A DNA stretch of 64,000 nt from QGON01 sp963691905. Its GTDB lineage: Bacteria; Pseudomonadota; Gammaproteobacteria; Chromatiales; Chromatiaceae. Under the pieces are notes generated by a model. It did not search any database and had not been told where the DNA came from. It was given only the letters and a program-made list of their open reading frames with translations. A program made the translations under genes and the position numbers. The stretch lies in the NCBI GenBank assembly GCA_963691905.1, contig OY829893.1, forward strand, positions 248,001 to 312,000, in the 5' to 3' direction. Below, in pieces: positions 54,849 through 63,515 of the stretch; the first letter of the stretch is position 1, and each line of letters opens with the position of its first letter.

Positions 54849-55374
54849 GGGTTTTGCCTTTCTGCACCAGTTCAAGATGTTTTAGAAAACTCATCCCCAA
54901 CAGCACTTCATCACCTCCCATACCCGGCATGATGGTGGCACGCACATCCTGTCGGATTATGGAACCAAGCTGCACCTGATCCAGCCGCGTCAACCAGGTT
55001 TTGACCCGGCCGTTTGCGGTCAAACTGATCGACTTGGCACCACGTTTGAGTGCGAGGCGCTCTGCCAGCGAGGCGGACACCGCGACATTGGTCGCACCAG
55101 TATCAAGCAGGAAAATCACGGGGGTACCGTTGATGGAACCGGGGGCGACATAGTGTCCGGCCCGGTTGCGTAACAGGACGATCTCTTTGGGGCCGGCCTC
55201 CGTTGAAGTGTTCACCAGATCCCGGTTTGGATTGTACTGCTGCTCCAGCAGATTGGAGAAGAACATGGCCAACAAGCCAAGCAGCAGTGCCCAGGCGGCA
55301 AAGATCATCCAGCGGCCCATCTTTTCACCTGGACGTCTAGGGCCTCTGCCTGGTTGCAGTGATGGTCTTTTCAT
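54826..55374 (-). CDS. Membrane-anchored retropepsin-like aspartic protease (clan AA)
   Basis: The 182-residue protein has one N-terminal helix (IFAAWALLLGLLAMFFSNLL) and a retroviral-protease-like domain with the catalytic FLLDTGATNVAVS near residue 92 and GDEVLLGMSFLKHLELVQKG near residue 160. It resembles the TIGR02281 family of bacterial single-domain aspartic proteases, which work as dimers. The active site faces the periplasm. The gene is tail to tail with the zinc-ribbon/TPR/PDZ gene. Confidence 0.85.
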   Translation of the reverse strand: MKRPSLQPGRGPRRPGEKMGRWMIFAAWALLLGLLAMFFSNLLEQQYNPNRDLVNTSTEAGPKEIVLLRNRAGHYVAPGSINGTPVIFLLDTGATNVAVSASLAERLALKRGAKSISLTANGRVKTWLTRLDQVQLGSIIRQDVRATIMPGMGGDEVLLGMSFLKHLELVQKGKTLILRQGK

Positions 55375-55403
55375 GAACAGTTAAACTCTCCAACAAATGC
55401 GAT

Positions 55404-55433
55404 GCCGGATCCGCTGCGCTTGATCCGGCCTAC
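55404..55433. repeat. Palindromic repeat, family B
   Basis: gccggatccgctgcgcttga followed by tccggcctac, in the gap downstream of the second mlaC-like gene, beside a different inverted repeat. Confidence 0.75.
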
Positions 55434-55446
55434 ATTTGTCAACTTG

Positions 55447-55517
55447 TGTAGGATGTGGTGAAGAATGAACCGCATCATTAGCAGCCGATGCGGTTCGCAA
55501 GCTCACCACATCCTACA
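55447..55517. repeat. Nested inverted repeat
   Basis: The outer arms tgtaggatgtggtga and tcaccacatcctaca (15 bp, perfect) enclose an inner hairpin gaaccgcatc/gatgcggttc (10 bp). The 71-base structure would fold into a long rod. No second copy was noticed. Confidence 0.75.
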
Positions 55518-55532
55518 AGTTCCTCCGGACAC

Positions 55533-55568
55533 AAAAAAGCCGGAGCCTAACCCGACCCCGGCCCTTTT
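55533..55568. terminator. Bidirectional rho-independent terminator
   Basis: A gccgg/ccggc stem (with a 17-base loop that also pairs partly) is flanked by aaaaaa on the left and cttttatt on the right. It can end transcripts from both directions, chiefly the second mlaC-like gene, which stops at 55582. Confidence 0.7.
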
Positions 55569-55581
55569 ATTCCCAGCTCAA

Positions 55582-56193
55582 TCAGCCGCGATAACCACGC
55601 CTCTGACCTTTATTATCCCGCTTCTGCTTCGAAAAGTGCTGCCGATAGTAGGCAAGGGCGCTGGTGCCATTGGCGGAGACATCAAACACCTTCCAACCGT
55701 CTTCAGCATGATAGAAACGAAAATCTATCTTCGCCGGATAACCGCCGGAATTGAGGATACCAACGCTCACCTTCACCTCGTTTCGTCCCGCGCGGCGGGG
55801 GCGATAGAAGCGCACATCCTGGTCTTCGTAGCTGCTGAGGCGTTTGGTCAGCGTACCCAGCAGCATCTCTTTCACCTGCTGGCTCATAGCCTGACGCTGC
55901 CCCCCACTCATATTGCGGTAGGCCGGTCCGGCCGCCCACTGCGCCATATAGTCAAAATCAAAATTGGGCGCGATTACAGTTTCGAGAAACGCCGTGATCT
56001 GCATGGGGTTGCGCTGTTCCTTGGTGCGCAGAAACTTCAGCAGCTGGGTCAAACCCTCGCGCACGATGGTATCGGGTGTGACTTCCTGCTGTTGTTGGGA
56101 TTGGGAGTGTGGATAACCATAACCCGGCATGGCGTGTGTCTGCGCTGTGGCGAAAAGCGTCAATGCGCATACTGCAACCAGTCTTAACTTCAT
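55582..56193 (-). CDS. MlaC/Ttg2D-like periplasmic protein, second copy
   Basis: This 203-residue secreted protein has a signal peptide (KLRLVAVCALTLFATAQTHA) and a degenerate MlaC domain (NFDFDYMAQWAAGPAYRNMS near residue 77, YHAEDGWKVFDVSANGTSALAYYR near residue 160). A basic tail follows. Similarity to the MlaC at 9420-10025 is partial, so it may bind a different lipid. It is not next to other Mla genes; cbbO lies just upstream in gene order on the same strand. Confidence 0.8.
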   Translation of the reverse strand: MKLRLVAVCALTLFATAQTHAMPGYGYPHSQSQQQQEVTPDTIVREGLTQLLKFLRTKEQRNPMQITAFLETVIAPNFDFDYMAQWAAGPAYRNMSGGQRQAMSQQVKEMLLGTLTKRLSSYEDQDVRFYRPRRAGRNEVKVSVGILNSGGYPAKIDFRFYHAEDGWKVFDVSANGTSALAYYRQHFSKQKRDNKGQRRGYRG

Positions 56194-56304
56194 AATTTCC
56201 TCCAGTGGTCAAAATAACTTCATCCCTCTTCGCGGCCGTTGTTTGTGCTCTTTACAAGGGTGTGCAGGGAGGTTGCCTACGCTCCTGAAGAAAATCAAGC
56301 TGTA

Positions 56305-58428
56305 TCAGCTCGTTATTCTTTTATAAATATCTGAAACTTTGAGGGGGAGTTTCTCCACATCCTTTACAACGGCATAGTTTGCCGCCCCATACATGTGGGG
56401 CAGATAGTCCTGCCCTTCCTCATCGATGGTGATGCAGAAGGCGTGGATACCGTCACGATGGGCCTCGTAGAGAGCCTGCCGCGTATCCTCAACGCCGTAC
56501 TCGCCGCGATACTGGTCGGGGTAGTCCTCCGGTTTTCCATCGGACAGGGTTATCAGCAGCTTGGTGCGCGCCTCGACCTCTCTCAGTAACTGGCTGAGGT
56601 GGCGGATCGCCGCCCCCATGCGGGTGTAGTCTCCCGCCTCGATACCGCTGATTCTCGCCTTTACCTCATCGTCGTAAGGTTCATCGAAGGTCTTGACCCG
56701 GTAGATTTCACAGCGTTTGCGGCTCGATCCGGTGAAACCATAGATGGCATAGCGGTCACCAAGGGTCTCCAGAGACTCGGCCATCAGCACCAGCGCCTCT
56801 CGCTCCGCCTCGTTGACCCAACCCTTGGTGGAACCCGACATATCCACCATGAACATGACCGCGATGTTGCGCTCATCCCGGTGCATGCGGGTAAACAGCC
56901 GGTCACTCATCTCCAGTCCGACATGCACATCAGCCCAGGCCTCCACGAAGGCATCGATATCCACGCCATCGCCATAGACCTGGCGCTTCAGCAGCCGGTC
57001 CTCATCACGCATCGCCTCGAAGGTCTTACGCAGATTTCCCAGCAACCGCCGGTACTTGGTCACCACCCGGTCGGCAAACCCATCATAGGAGGGTTTGGCC
57101 GGCAACTCGCGCACCACACACCAATCCTTGCGATAGTGTTTACGGCGAAAATCCCACTCCTGGTAGAGAAACGCGCCCTCCTCATGGTAGGTGCCGCCCC
57201 AGACATCTTCAGGATCGAGCCTCTGCTCCTCATAATCCTTCAGCTCGTACTCTCCAGCTCCCGCCGGGACGAGATATTCATCGGGGACATCACCAAGATC
57301 CTGCAGGATCGAGGTCACAGTGCCCTTCACATCATCCGGAATGGGGATGGACTTGCCGTCAAGCATGAGTTCGATCTGAAACCCCTCCGGCACCGACATA
57401 TCAGGTTTCTTGTCCACCTCAAACTTTCCAGGCGGGGCCTCTTCATCTTCCCACCCCTCCTTCAGTTCATCCTCGATCAGCTTCAGGGCCACCCGCAGTT
57501 GTGCCTGCTCGCGCTGCAGACGTTTTTCCAAAACAGCCGTCACTTCCGCGGGTTTCAGGCGCCCCTGGTAACAACTGGTCGCAGGTAACCGGCTACCAAT
57601 GACCTTGTCGACCAAGCGCAGGGAATCCGCTGCGGTGGCCTCCCGCCGGGTCAGCTCGGCGGTCACAGAGGACCAGCCGTCTGGCACATCCGCATCACCA
57701 AGCTTATCCCGCAGTTCACCCATCTCCCGAAACAGGCCTGGCAGTTCACGGGCGATACAAGCGTCGAGACGCGCCGACTCGAGTGCATGAAAACAGCGCA
57801 GCGCCAGATCGGGCGTTGGATGTGCTGCGATGAATTGTTCGAGATCGACCCTGAAGGTGCCGAAACGGGCCTGTGCCCAGAGGTGCGCCACTGCCGCTTT
57901 GTAGAGCTTGAAATTGTCCCGCTTGTCCGGAAGATGGGCCATCACAGCCGGCAGAAAAATCACTTCGCTGTCGGTAAAGGTGTGGTCGCCCTGCTCAACC
58001 TTCAGTTTGCGCCCCGAGAGGCCCTGGACAAAGGGCAGCAATACCCCCACCTCCTCCTCGAAGACGCAGCCGGATGCCCGCTCCCGCCCCTGGCGCACGA
58101 AGAGATCGATCTCCCGAATCACCTTCAGGGCGGGATAGAGGCCGGAGCGGTCGTAGATATCCATGGCCTGCAGCACCCAGGCCACGATCATGTGCTCATC
58201 CATCAGACTCAAGGCACGGGTGGACTGCTCGACAAACTGGAAGGCGATCTCGACATGCGTGCTGGCGATACGCCGTGTCCAGTCGAGTACAAAGGCCTGT
58301 TCGCCCGCCGACATCTGCGCGAGGGCAGCGGCAAGAACGCCGGTATTACGGAAAGTGAATTCAACCTCGAACCAGTCGTCGAGGAGGGGTTGGATTTGGT
58401 CGGCAGGGAGTTTGGTTAGTTTCGGCAT
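56305..58428 (-). CDS. cbbO: CbbO-type RuBisCO activase component (MIDAS/VWA protein)
   Basis: The 707-residue protein has a long N-terminal region and a C-terminal von Willebrand A domain whose MIDAS motif DMSGS is near residue 528. With CbbQ it reactivates inhibited RuBisCO; the VWA domain engages the enzyme. NorD relatives share the layout, but the VWA-plus-CbbQ-like ATPase pairing favours CbbO. The ATG at 58428 was chosen because the frame above it reads through a family B repeat (producing MPDPLRLI). It follows cbbQ by about 240 bases, so a separate transcript or a processed one is possible. Confidence 0.85.
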   Translation of the reverse strand: MPKLTKLPADQIQPLLDDWFEVEFTFRNTGVLAAALAQMSAGEQAFVLDWTRRIASTHVEIAFQFVEQSTRALSLMDEHMIVAWVLQAMDIYDRSGLYPALKVIREIDLFVRQGRERASGCVFEEEVGVLLPFVQGLSGRKLKVEQGDHTFTDSEVIFLPAVMAHLPDKRDNFKLYKAAVAHLWAQARFGTFRVDLEQFIAAHPTPDLALRCFHALESARLDACIARELPGLFREMGELRDKLGDADVPDGWSSVTAELTRREATAADSLRLVDKVIGSRLPATSCYQGRLKPAEVTAVLEKRLQREQAQLRVALKLIEDELKEGWEDEEAPPGKFEVDKKPDMSVPEGFQIELMLDGKSIPIPDDVKGTVTSILQDLGDVPDEYLVPAGAGEYELKDYEEQRLDPEDVWGGTYHEEGAFLYQEWDFRRKHYRKDWCVVRELPAKPSYDGFADRVVTKYRRLLGNLRKTFEAMRDEDRLLKRQVYGDGVDIDAFVEAWADVHVGLEMSDRLFTRMHRDERNIAVMFMVDMSGSTKGWVNEAEREALVLMAESLETLGDRYAIYGFTGSSRKRCEIYRVKTFDEPYDDEVKARISGIEAGDYTRMGAAIRHLSQLLREVEARTKLLITLSDGKPEDYPDQYRGEYGVEDTRQALYEAHRDGIHAFCITIDEEGQDYLPHMYGAANYAVVKDVEKLPLKVSDIYKRITS

Positions 58429-58492
58429 TGGTTGGGGGCTAAAGGCTAAAGACTGGCAAATCGAAGATTTTCCTGAATCTTGTGTCAAAGAT

Positions 58493-58582
58493 GTAGGCCA
58501 GATCAAGCGCAGCGGATCTGGCATCCAGACTTTGGCAGAGCGATATAGGTTGCCGGTTCCGCTGCGCTTGAACCGGCCTACG
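58493..58582. repeat. Palindromic repeats, family B, inverted pair
   Basis: gtaggccagatcaagcgcag and, further on, ttccgctgcgcttgaaccgg plus cctacg face each other between cbbQ and cbbO. They supply the spurious N-terminus of the longest cbbO frame. Confidence 0.8.
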
Positions 58583-58669
58583 ACCCTTCAGCCTCAATCA
58601 GCAGAAACGACAGAGTTCGGCCCACCCATTGGCACGGCCACCTTTGACCTTTAGCCTTTCACCTTTAAC

Positions 58670-59482
58670 CTAAAAAAGCGAAGCGCTCAACTCATTCACC
58701 GCCGCCAGCATATCCGCATCGTCGGTCAGTGCCTGGGCGATAGATGCCCGGCAGGCAACCACCGGATCGACACCGTCGTGAATCAGCTTGGCAGCGTGTA
58801 CCAGCAGACGCGTCGAGGCGCCCTCGTCCAGACCACTGCCTTTGAGGTTGCGGGTCATATGGGCGAACTTCACCAATCGTTGCGCCATCTCCGAGGCCAC
58901 TTCGGCCTCGTTTTCGATGATCTTCTGCTCCAGCGCCGCGTCCGGATAGTCGAACTCCAGGGCGATGAAACGCTGTCGGGTACTCTGTTTGAGATCCTTC
59001 AACACGCTCTGGTAACCGGGGTTATAGGAAATCGCGAGACAGAAGTCGGCATTCGCCTCCAGCAGTTCCCCGATCTTCTCCATCGGCAACACCCTGCGAT
59101 CATCCGCCAGGGGGTGAATCACTACCGTGGTGTCCTTGCGCGCCTCGACCACCTCGTCCAGATAGCAGATGGCACCGGCCCGCACTGCAGCGGCCAGGGG
59201 TCCGTCCACCCAGACCGTCTCACCACTTTTTACCAGGAAACGTCCCACCAGGTCAGATGCAGTCAGATCATCATGACAGGAGACGGTGATCAGCGGCCGT
59301 TTTAGCCGCCACGCCATGTGCTCCATGAAGCGGGTCTTGCCGCAACCCGTCGGCCCCTTCAGCAGAACCGGCAGTTGATTGCGATAGGCCGCCTCGAAAA
59401 TCTCGATCTCGTCACCTACCGGCTGATAGTAAGGCTCTTCATCTATAAAGTACTCTTCAGGTTTCAGGATGCGTGCTTCCAA
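58670..59482 (-). CDS. cbbQ: CbbQ-type AAA+ RuBisCO activase ATPase
   Basis: This AAA+ ATPase of the CbbQ/NirQ/NorQ/GvpN group has Walker A GPTGCGKT at residues 43-50, Walker B ICYLDE near residue 105, and the N-terminal EEPYYQPVGDE typical of CbbQ. The best start is a TTG at 59482 (270 residues, with AGAGG about 9 bases before); a TTG at 59509 would add 9 residues. CbbQ remodels RuBisCO with CbbO. NorQ is an alternative identity, but no nor genes are nearby and the pairing and motif favour CbbQ. Confidence 0.9.
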   Translation of the reverse strand: MEARILKPEEYFIDEEPYYQPVGDEIEIFEAAYRNQLPVLLKGPTGCGKTRFMEHMAWRLKRPLITVSCHDDLTASDLVGRFLVKSGETVWVDGPLAAAVRAGAICYLDEVVEARKDTTVVIHPLADDRRVLPMEKIGELLEANADFCLAISYNPGYQSVLKDLKQSTRQRFIALEFDYPDAALEQKIIENEAEVASEMAQRLVKFAHMTRNLKGSGLDEGASTRLLVHAAKLIHDGVDPVVACRASIAQALTDDADMLAAVNELSASLF

Positions 59483-59979
59483 CTGGACTAACCTCTTCCA
59501 CAAAATCAAAGTACGTATTGAAGTATCAATTCAGCGCATAGTGAACACTGAGTCTGGTGCGCACGGCGCACCCTACGCTCGTCACATTTAGAGAAGCCAT
59601 ACTCCATGCCAACCATCACCACAAACCCGAAACTCAAGTTTACAAGAGAACTATCCAGCTTGAATCCCAGATAATCCGAGAGGCAGAACCTCACTTTTCC
59701 GAGTCCATATTCCTGGAATACCCCATATGAAGGTCAAGTATTAATTAGCGAATGCTAATAAACTATAACTGCTTTCTATCAAACCATTGGAAAATTCGAT
59801 GGGGAATTAGCAGGTTTTATATGGCGGGAAATCCCGAAGGCGGGTATCGTAGCGAGTCCAGAATCTGGGCGCAGTAACGCTGCCGCCAATCATGGAATAA
59901 CCTAGCAGACAAATCAAGTATTATTGCGCTGCCGGTTATTTCGGACTTTGAAACGCCATTCCGCGACGGAGGAGATTCC
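59483..59979. other. Divergent intergenic region between cbbQ and qmoA (about 500 bases)
   Basis: It contains a family E palindrome (59555-59575), an AT-rich stretch about 59690-59815 that should hold promoters for both directions, and the qmoA ribosome site (GGAGGAG). No gene or recognised operator was found. Confidence 0.55.
59555..59575. repeat. Short palindromic repeat, family E
   Basis: ggtgcgcacggcgcaccctac; the core ggtgcg/cgcacc pairs. A second copy is at 20600. Confidence 0.6.
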
Positions 59980-61251
59980 ATGACGGAAGTAATCGCAACC
60001 AATGAGACCATTCTGGTGGTCGGCGGCGGGATCAGCGGCATGACCGCTGCCCTTGAAGCTGCTGAAACCGGAAAAAAGGTCGTACTGGTTGAAAAGCGCC
60101 CCTATGTTGGCGGTCGCGTCACCCAGTTGTACAAATATTTCCCTAAGCTCTGCCATCCCACCTGCGGTCTGGAGATCAACCAGCGCCGGGCCAAGATGAA
60201 TCCCAATCTCACCATCATTACCATGGCTGAGGTAACGGACATCAAGGGCGAGGCCGGCAACTACACCGCCACGGTGAAGATCGCTCCCCGCTATATCAAC
60301 GACAACTGCACCGGTTGCGGCGATTGCGGCAAGGCCGTCGAGGCCGAATTCGACGATGAGTACAACTACGGCATGGGCAAGCGCAGAGGCGCCTACCTGC
60401 CGCATCGCATGGCCATGCCCCAGCAGTACGTCATCGATCCTGCCATCATCGGCACCGACGATGCCCAGAAAGCCAAGGACGCCTGCAAAGTGAACGCAGT
60501 CGACCTGGACATGCGGGAAGAGACCATCGAATTCAACGCCGGCGCCGTGGTCTGGGCCACCGGCTGGCAACCTTACGATGCAAACAAGATCCAGCCCTAC
60601 GGCTACGATCGTTTCGAGAACGTCATCACCAGCGTCGAGTTTGAGCGCCTGGCAGATCCCACCGGTCCCACCGGCGGCAAGATCCTGCGCCCCTCCGACG
60701 GCAAAGAGGTGAAGAACGTCGCCTTCATCCAGTGCGCCGGCTCCCGTGACAAGAATCACCTGCTGCACTGCTCGCGCATCTGCTGCATGGCTTCTTTGAA
60801 GCAGTGCACCTACCCGGCTGACGACGTGGACATCTCTGTCTACTACATCGACATCCGCGCCATCGACCGTTTCGAGGACTTCTATCAGAAGGTCAAGGCG
60901 CAGGAGAACGTCAGTTTCATCAAATCCAAGGTTGCCTCCATCGTCAAGGGCGAGGACGACAGTCCCGTACTGCACGGCGTAGACACCGAGGGCTACAACC
61001 GTTACGCCAACCAGCACGATCTGGTCGTACTGGCTGTCGGCATGGAGCCCAGCGTCGATAAAGAGAGCTTCCCGGTGGATATCGTCATCAATGAGGAGGG
61101 CTTCATTGAGCCTGCTTCTGAGAATGGCGGCATCTTCGCAGCGGGTTGCTCATCCGACGCACTGGATGTGAACCGGGCGGTACAACACGCCACCGGCGCT
61201 GCACTACGCGCCATCCAGGTCATTAACCGCGTAGCTGGAACGGAGGGCTAA
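59980..61251 (+). CDS. qmoA: QmoA, FAD-binding subunit of the quinone-interacting oxidoreductase
   Basis: This 423-residue HdrA-like flavoprotein has the dinucleotide motif VVGGGISGMTAAL at residues 11-23, a CHPTCGLEIN segment near residue 57 and a CTGCGDCGK cysteine cluster near residue 109. It is a soluble part of the Qmo complex on the cytoplasmic side. In sulfur oxidisers Qmo transfers electrons from APS reductase (AprBA, running in the oxidative direction) to quinone. An excellent GGAGGAG site precedes the ATG. aprBA is not in the window. Confidence 0.92.
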   Translation: MTEVIATNETILVVGGGISGMTAALEAAETGKKVVLVEKRPYVGGRVTQLYKYFPKLCHPTCGLEINQRRAKMNPNLTIITMAEVTDIKGEAGNYTATVKIAPRYINDNCTGCGDCGKAVEAEFDDEYNYGMGKRRGAYLPHRMAMPQQYVIDPAIIGTDDAQKAKDACKVNAVDLDMREETIEFNAGAVVWATGWQPYDANKIQPYGYDRFENVITSVEFERLADPTGPTGGKILRPSDGKEVKNVAFIQCAGSRDKNHLLHCSRICCMASLKQCTYPADDVDISVYYIDIRAIDRFEDFYQKVKAQENVSFIKSKVASIVKGEDDSPVLHGVDTEGYNRYANQHDLVVLAVGMEPSVDKESFPVDIVINEEGFIEPASENGGIFAAGCSSDALDVNRAVQHATGAALRAIQVINRVAGTEG

Positions 61252-61254
61252 ACA

Positions 61255-63504
61255 GTGGCTGAAGAAAAGAAAATGGCAGGATTTGTCTGCACCGGCTGCG
61301 GCATCGGCGAGCGTCTCGACGCCGGCCAGCTGGAAACCACCGCAACACGCGACGGCAAGATGAACACCTGTGTACAGCACGACATGCTGTGCAGCAAAGA
61401 AGGTGTGCAAGTGATCCGTGACGCCATCGACAACGACGGCGCCACCCATGTCATGATCGCCGCATGCTCCCGTCGCGCCAAGGTCGAAGCCTTCAACTTC
61501 CCTGAAGTCGCCATGACCCGCGCCAATCTGCGCGAAGGCGTCATCTGGGTTCGCCCGGACACCGACGAGAACAAGGAAACCACCCAGGAGATGGCGGACG
61601 ACTACATCCGCATGGCCTGTGCCGAAGCCAAGTTCAGCACCAAGCCGAGTAATTCCGGCGAACAGGAGCTGAACAAGACCATCATGGTGGTTGGTGGCGG
61701 TATCACCGGCATGACCGCCGCGATGGAAGCTGCTGCTGCAGGCTACCCGGTTCATCTGGTGGAAAAGAGTGGCGCACTGGGCGGACGGATCGCGGAATAC
61801 TATAAGGTTCTGCCGACCCGCTCCCCTTATGCGGCTCCTCAGGAGAGCGGCATCGCCGAGATGGCTGCCGCCATCGAGGCTGACGACAAGATCACTGTTC
61901 ACCTGAACAGCACCCTCGCCCAGACCTCCGGTGCCCCCGGACGTTTCAGCGTGGATGTCGCTACAGAGTCCGGTTCCACCAGCAACTTCACCTGCGGTGC
62001 GATCGTTCAGGCTTCCGGCTTCACCCCCTACGATGCCAATAAACTGCCTGAGTTTGGCTACGACAAGAGCGCGGACGTGGTCACCAATCTCGAACTCGAA
62101 GCGCTGGCCAAGGCTGCCAACGGCGGACCGATCAAGCGTCCTTCCGACGGCAAAGAGATAAAGTCTGTCGCCTTCGTTCAGAACGCCGGTCAATGTTCCG
62201 ATGAAGAGGGCAAGCTTGCTTATTTTTCTGGCGTTACCGATCTGGTCTCCATCAAGCAGGCGATGTACTTCAAGGAGCTGAACGGCGACTGTGACACCAC
62301 GGTCCTATTCGACAACCTGCGCACCCCTGGTGCCGCCGGTGAGGATTTCTACCGCGCCGGACAGGAAGCGATGGTTCTCTTCTCCAAGGGTATCGTCTCA
62401 CAAGTGGTTCCCGGTGATAGCCTGACGGTCAAGTTCAAGGACCTGATCCTGAACGAAGATACCGAGATGGATTGCGATCTGGTGGTGCTGGCAGTCGGCA
62501 TGGAACCCAACTCCGGCCCTGATCCCTACTACGCTACCGAAGGTGCAGGCGCGCCGGAACCAGGCGAAGATGCCAACCCAAACGCTGTACCTGAAATCAG
62601 CGTCGACTCCATCCTCAACCTCGACTACCGTCAGGGCACCGACCTGCCGCAGCTGAAGTATGGTTTCAACGACTCCCACTTCATCTGCTTCCCTTACGAG
62701 ACCCGCCGTACCGGCATCTACGCCGCCGGTCCTGTGCGCCGTCCCATGGATATACAGCAGGCGCGTGATGACGCAGCCGGCGCCACCATGAAGGCAATCC
62801 AGGCGGCAGAGAACGCAGGCAAGGGAATGGCTGCCCATCCCCGTGCCGGCGACCTCTCCTACCCGATTTTTCGTAAGGAGGGCTGCACCCAGTGCAAGCG
62901 TTGTACGGTTGAGTGCCCCTTCGGCGCCATCAACGAGGACGAGAAGCGTTATCCGTTGTTCAACGAAGCCCGTTGCCGCCGCTGCGGCACCTGCATGGGC
63001 GCCTGCCCGGTGCGTGTCATCTCCTTCGAAAACTACAGCATCGACACCGTCGGCCAGCAGATCAAGAACGTCGAGATCCCGGAAGAGTGGGACGAGAAAC
63101 CCCGCATCCTGGTGCTGGCCTGCGAGAACGACGCCTACCCGGCGCTCGATCAGGCAGCCATGAACGGCGTTGAGATCAATCCCTGGGCACGTGTCATCCC
63201 GGTACGTTGCCTCGGTTCTGTGAGCCTCTCCTGGATCACCGACTCCCTCAACAACGGCTACGACGGCATCGTCCTGATGGGATGCCAGCGTGGAGAGGAC
63301 TACCAGTGCCATTTCGTACGCGGTTCCGCCATGGCGGCCGAGCGTATGAGCAAGGTCGGCGATACCCTGCAGACCCTCAACCTCGAACCCGAGCGTGTTG
63401 TGGTCTACGAGGTCGCCATCACCGATATCGAACGTGCGCCCAAGCTGATCAACGACATGGCTGAGACCATTGAGAAGATCGGCATGAGCCCATTCAAGTT
63501 CTAA
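61255..63504 (+). CDS. qmoB: QmoB, HdrA/MvhD-like flavoprotein subunit
   Basis: The 749-residue protein begins with a GTG at 61255, preceded by GGAGGG inside the end of qmoA. It has an N-terminal CTGCGIGE region, the dinucleotide motif VVGGGITGMTAAM near residue 144, two [4Fe-4S] motifs (CTQCKRCTVECPFGA and CRRCGTCMGACPV near residues 545-590) and an MvhD-like C-terminus (GCQRGEDYQCHFVRGS). It bridges flavin and Fe-S centres to the membrane subunit. qmoC starts 12 bases after its stop. Confidence 0.93.
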   Translation: MAEEKKMAGFVCTGCGIGERLDAGQLETTATRDGKMNTCVQHDMLCSKEGVQVIRDAIDNDGATHVMIAACSRRAKVEAFNFPEVAMTRANLREGVIWVRPDTDENKETTQEMADDYIRMACAEAKFSTKPSNSGEQELNKTIMVVGGGITGMTAAMEAAAAGYPVHLVEKSGALGGRIAEYYKVLPTRSPYAAPQESGIAEMAAAIEADDKITVHLNSTLAQTSGAPGRFSVDVATESGSTSNFTCGAIVQASGFTPYDANKLPEFGYDKSADVVTNLELEALAKAANGGPIKRPSDGKEIKSVAFVQNAGQCSDEEGKLAYFSGVTDLVSIKQAMYFKELNGDCDTTVLFDNLRTPGAAGEDFYRAGQEAMVLFSKGIVSQVVPGDSLTVKFKDLILNEDTEMDCDLVVLAVGMEPNSGPDPYYATEGAGAPEPGEDANPNAVPEISVDSILNLDYRQGTDLPQLKYGFNDSHFICFPYETRRTGIYAAGPVRRPMDIQQARDDAAGATMKAIQAAENAGKGMAAHPRAGDLSYPIFRKEGCTQCKRCTVECPFGAINEDEKRYPLFNEARCRRCGTCMGACPVRVISFENYSIDTVGQQIKNVEIPEEWDEKPRILVLACENDAYPALDQAAMNGVEINPWARVIPVRCLGSVSLSWITDSLNNGYDGIVLMGCQRGEDYQCHFVRGSAMAAERMSKVGDTLQTLNLEPERVVVYEVAITDIERAPKLINDMAETIEKIGMSPFKF

Positions 63505-63515
63505 GGGAGCCTTCA

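Noticed and set aside
58429..58524. Longer cbbO start at 58524
   Set aside because: The extra 32 codons are encoded by a family B repeat.
59914..61017. 367-codon minus-strand frame over qmoA
   Set aside because: Shadow of qmoA; it also extends into the divergent promoter region without a ribosome site.
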